NCBI GenBank assembly: GCA_963777665.1
Contig: CAVZRJ010000001.1
Span: 558,001 to 622,000 of the forward strand
DNA length: 64,000 nt
Reading direction: 5' to 3'
Source: Bog-756 sp963777665
GTDB taxonomy: Bacteria; Actinomycetota; Acidimicrobiia; Acidimicrobiales; RAAP-2
The translations under genes and the position numbers were made by a program. This document shows positions 17,625 to 25,420 of this stretch, piece by piece (the first letter of the stretch is position 1; the number at the start of each line of letters is the position of its first letter). The notes below the pieces were generated by a model, which was not told the origin of the DNA, searched no databases, and saw nothing but the letters and a program-made list of their open reading frames with translations.

Positions 17625-18318
17625 ATGGCCCGCAAGCAGCAGCCCAAGGGGGTGCCCTCGGAAGCGGAGCAGGCCGCATCCACCGAGCGCGCCCTGGCGC
17701 TCTGGGATGCCATGTCGGACAGGAAGGACGACCCAGCACCTCTGCCCCATCCCCTCGCCGGCCCCTTTGTCCGGCTCGGCCAGCATGATCCCCCTGTCGC
17801 GTTGCAGATCGGACAGTCGCCGAGCGGCAGGCTCATTTGCACCGGACTCCTCGTCGGCTGGCAGATCAACGCCATCGGCGACGCCTCCAAGGTGCCCAAG
17901 GACAAGCGGACAGAGCTAACGGCCCGAGCGGTGCACGGCATCAGGTTGGGGGAGATCCTCAACGACCTCGAGTTGCTCCCTGAGGATGGTGGATCGCCCA
18001 AGCGGAAGGGCAAGGGCTCCACCGGAGCCGTGCCGATCCCCCACTGGCTGCTACAGAGCGTTCCCACCGTCCGGCCGCCTCACCCGGGGGCCAAAGGGTA
18101 TCCCGATTCGCACTACCAGAAGTTCGCGGAGCTCTACCAGACTGCGCTCGTAGTCGCGCCGAGGTCACCGATCAAATGGGTCAGCGACCAGTACCCGTGC
18201 TCCGAGGCGACCGCCCACCGCTGGCGGAACGAAGCCGTCAAGCGCGGGTTCCTTCCCAAGCGACCACGGGCCCCGACGCGGTCCGCCGAGCAAGTCACGA
18301 CGAAAGGGGTCACGATGA
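17625..18318 (+). CDS. Helix-turn-helix protein upstream of the serine recombinase
   Basis: ATG at 17625 (MARKQQPKGVPSEAEQ), about 230 aa. Most of the protein has no recognisable domain; the C-terminal part 'PIKWVSDQYPCSEATAHRWR' and 'NEAVKRGFLPKRP' looks like a DNA-binding helix-turn-helix as seen in genes placed directly before recombinases of this family. The frame has no stop before the recombinase start and would fuse the two proteins. A one-base shift would instead end at the TGA (18316-18318) overlapping the recombinase ATG, like every other junction here. It may be an excision or directionality factor or a regulator (inference). Confidence 0.55.
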
Positions 18319-19971
18319 CCACACGGTTCGCCTTCTACGGTCGGGTGTCTACCGAGGATCAGCAGGACCCGACGTCGTCGAAGCAGTGGCAGATGAGCCG
18401 CGCCACGGCCGATCCTCCCCAAGGACGGAGCGATCGTGGCCGAGTACTTCGATATCGGCCAGTCCCGGTCCCTGCCGTGGAAGCGTCGCCCGGAGTCCCT
18501 TGAACTGCTGGAGGCGCTCAAGCGCCCGGACCGTGGCTTCGATGCCGTCGTCATCGGCGAGCCGGCGCGCGCTTTCTACGGCGGCCAGTTCGGGCTCACC
18601 TTCCCTGTGTTCACTCACTACGGCGTCGAGCTGTGGGTGCCGGAGGTCGGCGGCCGGGTCGACCCCGGGAGCGACGCCCACGAGATGCTCATGGGCCTGT
18701 ACGGCGGCATGAGCAAGGGCGAGCGAGACCGCATCAAGATCCGGGTCAAGAGCGCCATGGAAGCGCAGGCGAAGCACGAGGGACGGTTCCTCGGCGGGCG
18801 GCCTCCCTACGGTTACCAGCTCGCCGACGCGGGAGCGCACCCCAACCCCGGCAAGGCAGCGGACGGAAAGCGACTGCACCGGCTCGAGCCCGACCCGATC
18901 TCCGCGCCCATTGTCGAGCGGATCTTCACCGAGTACGTGGCCGGTGCGGGTGTCGGCGTTATCGCCGAGGGCCTCAACCGCGACGGTGTCCCCTCCCCCT
19001 CCGGTCACGACCCGGCGAGGAACCGCCACAGGGCGGCCGCGAAAGGGGCGTGGGGCAAGTCGGCGATCCGGGCCATCCTCACGAACCCGCGTTACACGGG
19101 TCGCCAGGTGTGGAACCGCCAACGGCGCGACGAGGAGCTGCTCGACGTCGACGACGTCGCTGCCGGCTATCAGAGCCGCATGCGATGGAACGACCGCGCC
19201 GATTGGGTGTGGTCCACCGAGCAGATGCACGAGGCGCTCGTCTCGGCGGAACTGTTCGCCCGGGCGGCGGAGCAGCGGTCGATCGGTGAGCACCGCCAGG
19301 CCGTCGTCAAGCCCCGCCGCGCACACACCTACTGCCTCAGCTCACTGGTGCATTGCGGGGTGTGTGGCCGCCGGATGAGCGGCTCGTGGAACCACGACCA
19401 GGCGCACTACCGCTGCGGGTTCCCCATCGAGTACGCCGGCGCGACCGGCAAGCACCCCCGGTGGGTCTACCTCAAGGAAGCCGACGTGACACCGGCCCTC
19501 GACGGGTGGCTGCTCAAGCATTTCGACCCGGAGAACATCGACGCTACGATCGCCGCCATGGTCGCTGCGCAGGCACCCGACGATGCAGCCGCCGCTCGCG
19601 CCGAGGCCGCCCGCCGCAAGATCCTCGACTGCGACGATCGGCTCGCGAAGTACCGGGCGGCGCTCGACAAGGGGGCGGACCCCGAAGTCGTGGCCGGCTG
19701 GATGGCCGAGGTCAGGGCAGAGCGCCTCGCCGCGCAGCGAGAGCTGGACGGAACCACAGAGACCGCACCCCTCACCGCCGACGAGGTCCGTGCGCTCGTC
19801 CAACTCGTCCGTAAGGGCCTCATCGGCCTCGCAAAGGCCCCACCGGCGCAGAGAGCAGCCATGTACGCCACCATGGGATTGCGCCTGACCTACCACCCCG
19901 AGCACGACACGCTGGACATTGAGTCTCGACCGGACGCGTGTACTCAGGTGCGTGTCGGAGGGGGGACTTGA
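18315..19971 (+). CDS. Large serine recombinase (integrase); one-base frame break
   Basis: ATG 18315 with ribosome-binding site AAAGGGG six bases upstream. The N-terminal resolvase domain starts 'TTRFAFYGRVSTEDQQDP' with the catalytic Ser in GRVST; after a one-base break near 18411 it resumes as 'LPKDGAIVAEYFDIGQSRSL' and continues 'VVIGEPARAFYG', 'GGMSKGERDRIKIRVKSAM'. The recombinase domain ('ILTNPRYTGRQVWNRQRRDE') and zinc ribbon ('LVHCGVCGRRMSG...HYRC') follow, then a coiled coil ('AAARAEAARRKILDCDDRLA'). Repaired length is about 551 aa. The stop lies inside tRNA-Leu, beyond the repeat core; in the circular form the last residues would differ. It catalyses site-specific integration and, with a helper, excision. 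Confidence 0.85.
19952..19963 (+). other. Putative attR core inside the tRNA-Leu 3' end
   Basis: GTGTCGGAGGGG, the acceptor-stem and T-stem end of tRNA-Leu read on the plus strand, identical to 9238-9249. The recombinase coding frame crosses it. Confidence 0.55.
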
Positions 19972-20036
19972 ACCCCCACGCCCTTTCGGGCACTAGCCCC
20001 TCAAGCTAGCGCGTCTGCCTATTCCGCCACTCCGAC
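19953..20036 (-). tRNA. tRNA-Leu (anticodon GAG)
   Basis: On the minus strand: acceptor GTCGGAG (20036-20030) pairs with CTCCGAC (19960-19954), with discriminator A at 19953. The anticodon stem CTAGC/GCTAG encloses loop TTGAGGG, giving GAG (Leu, CUC/CUU). The long variable arm (GTGCCCGAAAGGGC) is typical of tRNA-Leu, and the T arm has GTTCAAGTC. CCA is not encoded. The gene is intact despite hosting the putative attachment site. Confidence 0.95.
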
Positions 20037-20151
20037 GAAGCGGCACCGATGTGTGATCGGGGCGACAGGCATGGTAGCGCGCCTCGACCGGACGTCCGGT
20101 CTCCCAGACCCCGACAACGGGCGTCGCTGCCGGTCCACACCCTGGACCTGG

Positions 20152-21942
20152 TCACCGCCGTCCGGTCGTCGGTCCGGCATTCAGCAACGTCCACTCGGCA
20201 ACATTCCAGAGGACCCCATCGACCGAGGGGTTGTAGCCGGCGTTGGCCAGCTGGACCCCGTTTGCCACCAACTCGGGCTCGCCGAAGAGCGGAAGTGCCA
20301 CCATCTGGTCCCAGAGCTGGTCGTCGATCTGGGCGTACACCGCGGATCCCGTCACCGGATTGAGGTCCCGGGAGGCCTGTGCGAAGAGCTGGTCCACCTG
20401 GGGGTCGTCGAACATGCTCCAGTCCTGGCTGTCGTTGATCCCCGCACGGCCTCCGCTGTCCGAATACCACCCCTGCACGACGCTCTCGAAAGGACCGAAG
20501 GTCCGTGTCACCAGAGCCATGTCATAGGCGTTCGATGCCGCGGCAGCCGCCACTTCTGCCTTGCCCTCGACCGGCACCATGGTCACCCCGATACCCGCGC
20601 TGCGCAGCTGGGCGGCGAGCGCGTCCCCCACATCGGCGATCCACGGATCCCCCTCCTCGATTGCCATCCGCAGGGTCAAGGGCCGCCTGTTGGCGTCCAC
20701 GTACGCCCCCGACGGGTCCTGGTGGTACCCGACGCTGCCGAGCAGCTGGTCGGTGGCGGCAGGGTTCGGCTGGGTGTATTCCCCCGCCGCAGTCGACGCG
20801 TCGTAGGAGCTCTGCCATGCGACGGCAAGGTGGTCCTGGTTCACCACCATGTCCGGATCCATGGAGCCCAAGGCCCGAGTGAGGAGAGCCGTCCGGTCGA
20901 TGGCGTGGGCGATCGCCTGCCGCGTGGCCACCCGCCCGGTCACAGCGGAACGGGTGTTGAACTCGAGGGACAGCAGATCGAGGGAGGGTTTGATGTAGCT
21001 CTGTGTGTTCGGGAGGCCGGTCACCGCGTTGAGAGAGCTGAGGTCGAATGAGCGGGGCTGGGAGATCGTGTCGTTGCTGGAGGCCAGGGACCCGATCCAG
21101 CCCGAAGGAGCCTGCGCCGCGGACACCTCGACCTTGTCGAGCACGGCTTTGGTGCCCCACCACTGCGGATTGCGTACGAGGGTGGCGGTCTCGTCCGGCC
21201 CCACCGAGGCGAGCACCATCGGGCCGGCCGAAAGGTCGACCGCCGGGTCGAACCGCGCAAACCCGGTGTTCCACCCGACTCTGCGGGCGATGTGGGCCGG
21301 GACCATGTGGTCGAACATGATCCGCCAGTCGGCGAACGGGGTCGCGAACACCACCGTCACCGTCCTCCCGTCGGCACTGCCGGTGACCGAGCGCACGTCC
21401 CGGTACCCGAGCGTGGAGGCGACCCGGTCCGGTTGGCCATCGACGTCCACCCCGTTGCCCCGCTGCGACTGCCAGGCGTAGATGAGGTCGTCGGCCGTCA
21501 CCGGGACCCCGTCCGACCACACCGCCTTCGGATTGATCACATACTGGATGGTGAGCGGAGACGTCGAGATGGCCTCGACACTCGTGAGGAGGTCGCTGTT
21601 GACCTCGGGAACCAGCTTCGGGCTGATCACGTAGGCGCTCGGGAGCACCGACGCCAGCACTGTCGGTGACGACGACAGCGCTCCTGCCGGAGTGTTCGGG
21701 TTGAACCCCGACCACGGCTCGGCAAGGTGCACCACCGTCGATCCGCCGGTGGCAGCGACCAGCGGGGGGAACTGCGGCTGATCGACCTGGCTGATGCGTT
21801 GGGAGTTGCTGTGGTCCACAGTGGCCACCACCCCGATGATCACGATGATGACGAGCGGCAGCGTCCATCGGGTGCGGTGCTCCCGCCAGATCGAGGGGAT
21901 ACGGGGCCGGCGCGCGACGGGCTCGGCGCCGGGATCGCTCAC
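20152..21942 (-). CDS. Membrane-anchored oligopeptide-type ABC substrate-binding protein (SBP_bac_5)
   Basis: 596 aa. Instead of a lipobox, an N-terminal transmembrane helix ('TLPLVIIVIIGVVATV', about residues 28-43) after a basic stretch would anchor it. The family-5 binding fold is indicated by 'LVPEVNSDLLTSVE', 'AVWSDGVPVTADDLIYAWQS', 'ATLVRNPQWWG' and 'VATRQAIAHAIDRTALL'. GTG start 21942 overlaps the secG TGA (GTGA), so it is translated with the glycolytic operon. No permease or ATPase is adjacent; the complete importer at 49943-55811 has its own binding protein, so this may serve another permease or act as a sensor or chaperone. Ligand unknown. Confidence 0.82.
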   Translation of the reverse strand: MSDPGAEPVARRPRIPSIWREHRTRWTLPLVIIVIIGVVATVDHSNSQRISQVDQPQFPPLVAATGGSTVVHLAEPWSGFNPNTPAGALSSSPTVLASVLPSAYVISPKLVPEVNSDLLTSVEAISTSPLTIQYVINPKAVWSDGVPVTADDLIYAWQSQRGNGVDVDGQPDRVASTLGYRDVRSVTGSADGRTVTVVFATPFADWRIMFDHMVPAHIARRVGWNTGFARFDPAVDLSAGPMVLASVGPDETATLVRNPQWWGTKAVLDKVEVSAAQAPSGWIGSLASSNDTISQPRSFDLSSLNAVTGLPNTQSYIKPSLDLLSLEFNTRSAVTGRVATRQAIAHAIDRTALLTRALGSMDPDMVVNQDHLAVAWQSSYDASTAAGEYTQPNPAATDQLLGSVGYHQDPSGAYVDANRRPLTLRMAIEEGDPWIADVGDALAAQLRSAGIGVTMVPVEGKAEVAAAAASNAYDMALVTRTFGPFESVVQGWYSDSGGRAGINDSQDWSMFDDPQVDQLFAQASRDLNPVTGSAVYAQIDDQLWDQMVALPLFGEPELVANGVQLANAGYNPSVDGVLWNVAEWTLLNAGPTTGRR

Positions 21943-22169
21943 TGCAGACGCAACAGGAGGATCACGTTGGTGAAGGCGAAGATCACGGCCACGGTCACGG
22001 TGATCCGGTCGAGGTTCTTCTCTACCACCGTGGAGCCGGCTGCGGCCGAACCGACCGAGCCGCCGAACATGTCAGACAGCCCGCCGCCCTTGCCGCTGTG
22101 CATGAGGACCAGGAAGATGAGCGCGAGACAGGCGATGATCTGGAGTACGACGATGACTGCGGTCAACAC
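21939..22169 (-). CDS. secG: Preprotein translocase subunit SecG
   Basis: 76 aa with two transmembrane helices (about residues 3-22 and 55-74) flanking the conserved loop 'LMHSGKGGGLSDMFGG', diagnostic for SecG, an accessory subunit of the SecYEG channel. GTG start at 22169 is preceded by GAGGAGGG. The position after tpiA is the usual actinobacterial arrangement. Confidence 0.93.
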   Translation of the reverse strand: MLTAVIVVLQIIACLALIFLVLMHSGKGGGLSDMFGGSVGSAAAGSTVVEKNLDRITVTVAVIFAFTNVILLLRLQ

Positions 22170-22214
22170 GGGAACGCCCTCCTCAGGATCCAGACCGGGG
22201 AAACGCTACCAAAC

Positions 22215-23012
22215 TCAGCGGCAGCCCCGGGCCGCGGCCCGGACGATCTCGACGAACAGCGCCGCGTCCAGGCTGGCTCCGCCCACCAGCACGCCGTCCA
22301 CGTCCGGGCAGGTCAGCAGCGGTTCGGTGTTCTCCGCAGCGACAGAGCCCCCGTACTGGATCCGGACCTGCGCTCCGGCGTCGGACCCGGACGCGCCTGC
22401 CACCACCTCCCGGATCCGGGCACACGCCTTCTGGGCGTCGTCCGGCGTCGCCGCCTCCCCGGTTCCGATGGCCCAGATCGGCTCGTAGGCGATCACCATC
22501 CCGCCCGCCGACTCGCGGGGAATCGCCTCCATCGCGGCGGCCACCTGGGTCGAGAGTCGGTCCTCTGTCAGGCCCTCCTCCCGCTCGTCGAAAGTCTCGC
22601 CCACGCAGCAGATGGGGGTCATCCCGTTGCGCAACACCGCCTTCAGCTTGGCCGCCACGGTCTCGTCGGTCTCCCCGAAGAGCTGACGGCGTTCGGAGTG
22701 CCCGACGATGACATATCGGACGTGGAGCCTGGCCAGCATCACCGGGCTCACCTCTCCGGTGAACGCCCCGGCGTCCTCCGCTGCACAATTCTGTGCACCG
22801 AGCGCCACCGGCACGCCTTCGCCCTCCAGGACCGACTGCACCGAGCGGATGTCGGTGAACGGTGGGTGGACCGAGACGTCGACCGCCCCGACGTCGGCCG
22901 GTTGGAGCCGCAACCCCAGGTCGCGAGCCGCGTGGATCGCCTCGAGGTGGTCGAAGTTCATCTTCCAGTTACCGCTCACCAGGGGGCGGCGGCGCGTGCC
23001 GGTGTCGGTCAC
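22215..23012 (-). CDS. tpiA: Triosephosphate isomerase
   Basis: 265 aa. Interconverts dihydroxyacetone phosphate and glyceraldehyde 3-phosphate. Catalytic residues are visible: Lys in 'SGNWKMN', His in 'IVGHSERR', Glu in 'IAYEPIWAIGTG'. The phosphate-binding loop is 'QYGGSVAAEN' and 'GVLVGGASLD'. GTG start at 23012 overlaps the pgk stop (GTGA), so the two are translationally coupled. Confidence 0.96.
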   Translation of the reverse strand: MTDTGTRRRPLVSGNWKMNFDHLEAIHAARDLGLRLQPADVGAVDVSVHPPFTDIRSVQSVLEGEGVPVALGAQNCAAEDAGAFTGEVSPVMLARLHVRYVIVGHSERRQLFGETDETVAAKLKAVLRNGMTPICCVGETFDEREEGLTEDRLSTQVAAAMEAIPRESAGGMVIAYEPIWAIGTGEAATPDDAQKACARIREVVAGASGSDAGAQVRIQYGGSVAAENTEPLLTCPDVDGVLVGGASLDAALFVEIVRAAARGCR

Positions 23013-24214
23013 GGTGTGATGGGATCCGCCGAACCCGGAACGTCGGGTGCATTGACCGCTGCCCGGAGGGCGGCCAGTCCTGGCAGGTCGCCGTACTCGA
23101 GCAGCTCGAGCGTCGCTCCCCCACCAGTGGAGATGAAGCTGATCCTGTCGACCAGGCCGAGCTCGTCGATCGCGGCGGCGCTGTCGCCGCCGCCGACGAC
23201 GGTGTACGCGGCGGTTTCCGCCATCGCCCGGGAAATCGCCTTGGTCCCGGCGCTGAAGCGCTCGTCCTCGAATACCCCCATCGGCCCGTTCCAGAGGACC
23301 GTGCCGGCCCGGGCGATGACCTCGGCGTAGGCGCCGGCGGTCTCGGGACCGATGTCCAGCCCCTGCCACCCCCCGGGCACCTCCGCACTGACGGTTCGGA
23401 CGGCCCCCTCCGTGCAGTCACACCCGAAGGCAGCGCCGGGCTCGAGCACGACGAGGTCGGTCGGCAGCAGGATCGGGGTCGGCGAGGTCAGGAGCTGCGC
23501 GCAGTCGTCGATCCGGTCCCGGTCGATGAGCGAGCCGCCGATCTCGTGGCCCTGGGCCGCCAGGAAGGTGAACGCCATCGCGCCACCCACCAGCAGTGCG
23601 TCGACACGGTCCAGAAGAGCCCTGAGGACGCCGAGCTTGTCGGCGACCTTGGCCCCGCCGACCACGGCCACGAACGGTCGTCTCGGCGACCCGAGGAGCG
23701 CGCCGAGCGCGCCGATCTCGCGCTCGAGCAGGAAGCCGGCAGCGCTGGGCAGATAGGCCGGAGGCCCGACCACCGACGCGTGCCGACGGTGGGAGACACC
23801 GAAGGCATCGTTCACATAGACGTCGTGGGAGTTGACCAGCTTCTCGACGAACGATGGGTCGTTCGTCGTCTCACCCGGGTCGAAGCGGAGGTTCTCCAGC
23901 AGCTCGACCTTCGGGGCGAGGCGAGCCAGGTCTTCTCGCACCGGTCCGATCTCCCAGCGGGCGTCAGGAGCGCCCTCGGGTCGGCCGAGGTGGGTGCACG
24001 CTGTGACCGATGCACCACGGTCGAGGAGGTATGCGAGCGTCGGCAAAGCCGCCCGGATCCGGAAATCGTCGGTGACGGTGGCGGGCTCACCGGCGCACGG
24101 TCGCAACGGCACGTTGAAGTCGACCCGGACCAGGACGCTCGCGCCCTCCAGGTCGGGCAGGTCGCCGAGCAACGGCAACCCCCGGAATAACGGATTCCCC
24201 CCACCCTCGCTCAT
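23009..24214 (-). CDS. pgk: Phosphoglycerate kinase
   Basis: 401 aa from MSEGGGNPLF (24214) with GAGGGGG upstream; the open frame extends to 24292 without homology. ATP-generating glycolytic step. Signatures: 'VLVRVDFNVPL', substrate Arg/His block 'TACTHLGRPEG', 'DPSFVEKLVNSHDVYVNDAF', 'FVAVVGGAKVADKLGVLRAL', 'GTVLWNGPMGVFEDERF' and the Gly-rich 'YTVVGGGDSAAAI'. Lies between gap and tpiA. Confidence 0.96.
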   Translation of the reverse strand: MSEGGGNPLFRGLPLLGDLPDLEGASVLVRVDFNVPLRPCAGEPATVTDDFRIRAALPTLAYLLDRGASVTACTHLGRPEGAPDARWEIGPVREDLARLAPKVELLENLRFDPGETTNDPSFVEKLVNSHDVYVNDAFGVSHRRHASVVGPPAYLPSAAGFLLEREIGALGALLGSPRRPFVAVVGGAKVADKLGVLRALLDRVDALLVGGAMAFTFLAAQGHEIGGSLIDRDRIDDCAQLLTSPTPILLPTDLVVLEPGAAFGCDCTEGAVRTVSAEVPGGWQGLDIGPETAGAYAEVIARAGTVLWNGPMGVFEDERFSAGTKAISRAMAETAAYTVVGGGDSAAAIDELGLVDRISFISTGGGATLELLEYGDLPGLAALRAAVNAPDVPGSADPITP

Positions 24215-24278
24215 GGCCGCATCCCCCTCAGTCCCCCTTGTCCGTTTCGCCCGTGACCGTTGCGTGCGTCGTCTGTCT

Positions 24279-25300
24279 TCAGGCTCCGGCACCGACCACC
24301 AGCGAGAGATCGACCAGCCGGTTCGCGTACCCCCACTCGTTGTCGTACCACCCCTGTACCTTGACCAGTGTGATCCCAGAGGCGGAGGGCATCACCATGG
24401 TGAGCCCGGAGTCGAAGGTGCACGACGCCGGGCTCCCGACGATGTCGGACGACACGATCGGGTCCTCGGTGTAGTCGAGCACCCTGGCCAGCGGACCCGA
24501 CGATGCGGCCGCGGCGAACGCGGCGTTGACCTGCTCGACGGTCACCGACCCGGGGACCACCGCGGTGAAATCGGTGATCGAACCATCCGGGACCGGTACC
24601 CGCAGGGCCGTCCCGTCGAGCCGGCCCTGCATGGCGGGCAGCACCATGCCGGTGGCCCGCGCTGCGCCGGTGGAGGCGGGCACGATGTTGACCGCGGCCG
24701 CCCTCCGCGGCGGAGGTCCTTGTGCGGCAGGTCGAGGAGGTTCTGGTCGTTGGTGAAGGCGTGCACTGTCGTCATCAGGCCGGACTCGATGCCGAAGGCA
24801 TCGTCGATGACCTTCACCATGGGGGCGAAGCAGTTGGTGGTGCACGAGGCGTTGGAGACGACGAAGTCCGTGGCGGGGTTGAACTGGTCGTCGTTCACCC
24901 CGATCACGAAGGTCGCGTCCACCCCGCTGGCCGGGGCCGAGATGATGACCCGGGTGGCGCCGGCCTCGATGTGTGCGGCGGCGGACTCCCGGGTCGTGAA
25001 GCGGCCGGTGGACTCGATGACCACGTCCACGTCGAAGCGATCCCACGGCAGGGCCTTGGGATCGCGCTCTGCGAGGACGGCGATCGGGCCCGAGTCGAGC
25101 ACAAGGGCACCGTCCTCGACCGTGACCTCTCCGTCGAACCGCCCGTGGGTCGAGTCGTAGCGGAGCAGGTGGGCAAGGGTCTTGGCCGAGGTGAGATCGT
25201 TGACGGCGACCACCTCGACGTCGGCGCCGAGGGACCGGGCCGCTCTGAGAACGTGCCTGCCGATGCGTCCGAAGCCGTTGATGCCGATCCGTACCGTCAT
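24279..25300 (-). CDS. gap: Glyceraldehyde-3-phosphate dehydrogenase, interrupted by a one-base frame break
   Basis: N-terminal half from 25300: Rossmann 'RIGINGFGRIGRHVLRAA' and catalytic Cys in 'VVSNASCTTNCFAP' with 'TTVHAFTNDQNLLDLPHKDL'. At about 24708 the frame moves: the second half, 'RAAAVNIVPASTGAARATGM' to 'VQGWYDNEWGYANRLVDLS', is in another frame. Supplying one base in the GC-rich run after 'KDLRR' restores a 340-aa protein. Because glycolytic GAPDH is normally indispensable and both halves are perfectly conserved, a consensus error is more likely than gene death. It oxidises glyceraldehyde 3-phosphate with NAD. Confidence 0.9.
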
Positions 25301-25420
25301 TGCTCTACTGCCTCACTCCTCGCTGTACCACGCGGACCCGTCGCATGTCCGTCCTTCTCTCCGTGCCCCTCCGACGAGCGGAGCACGTCCACGCTAGGGC
25401 ATTTCCGGGCCCCAGGACCA

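Larger units (their letters stand above)
9238..19963. mobile_element. Putative 10.7-kb integrative element at tRNA-Leu(GAG)
   Basis: Bounded by a 12-bp direct repeat (GTGTCGGAGGGG) at 9238-9249 and 19952-19963; the right copy lies in the 3' end of tRNA-Leu. Gene content is that of a phage-like or satellite-like element: divergent regulator and recombinase genes, primase, RepA-type ATPase, two phage tail-like proteins, lipoproteins and small zinc-binding proteins. Most minus-strand genes overlap by ATGA, GTGA or TAATG. No terminase large subunit, portal, capsid, tape measure or lysis gene is visible, so it is not a complete prophage. Flanking genes on both sides are ordinary chromosomal genes. 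Confidence 0.65.

Noticed and set aside
9308..18420. Programmed ribosomal frameshifting as explanation of the many frame breaks
   Set aside because: No common slippery heptamer or downstream structure at the sites, and the shifts occur in unrelated genes including gap and polA.
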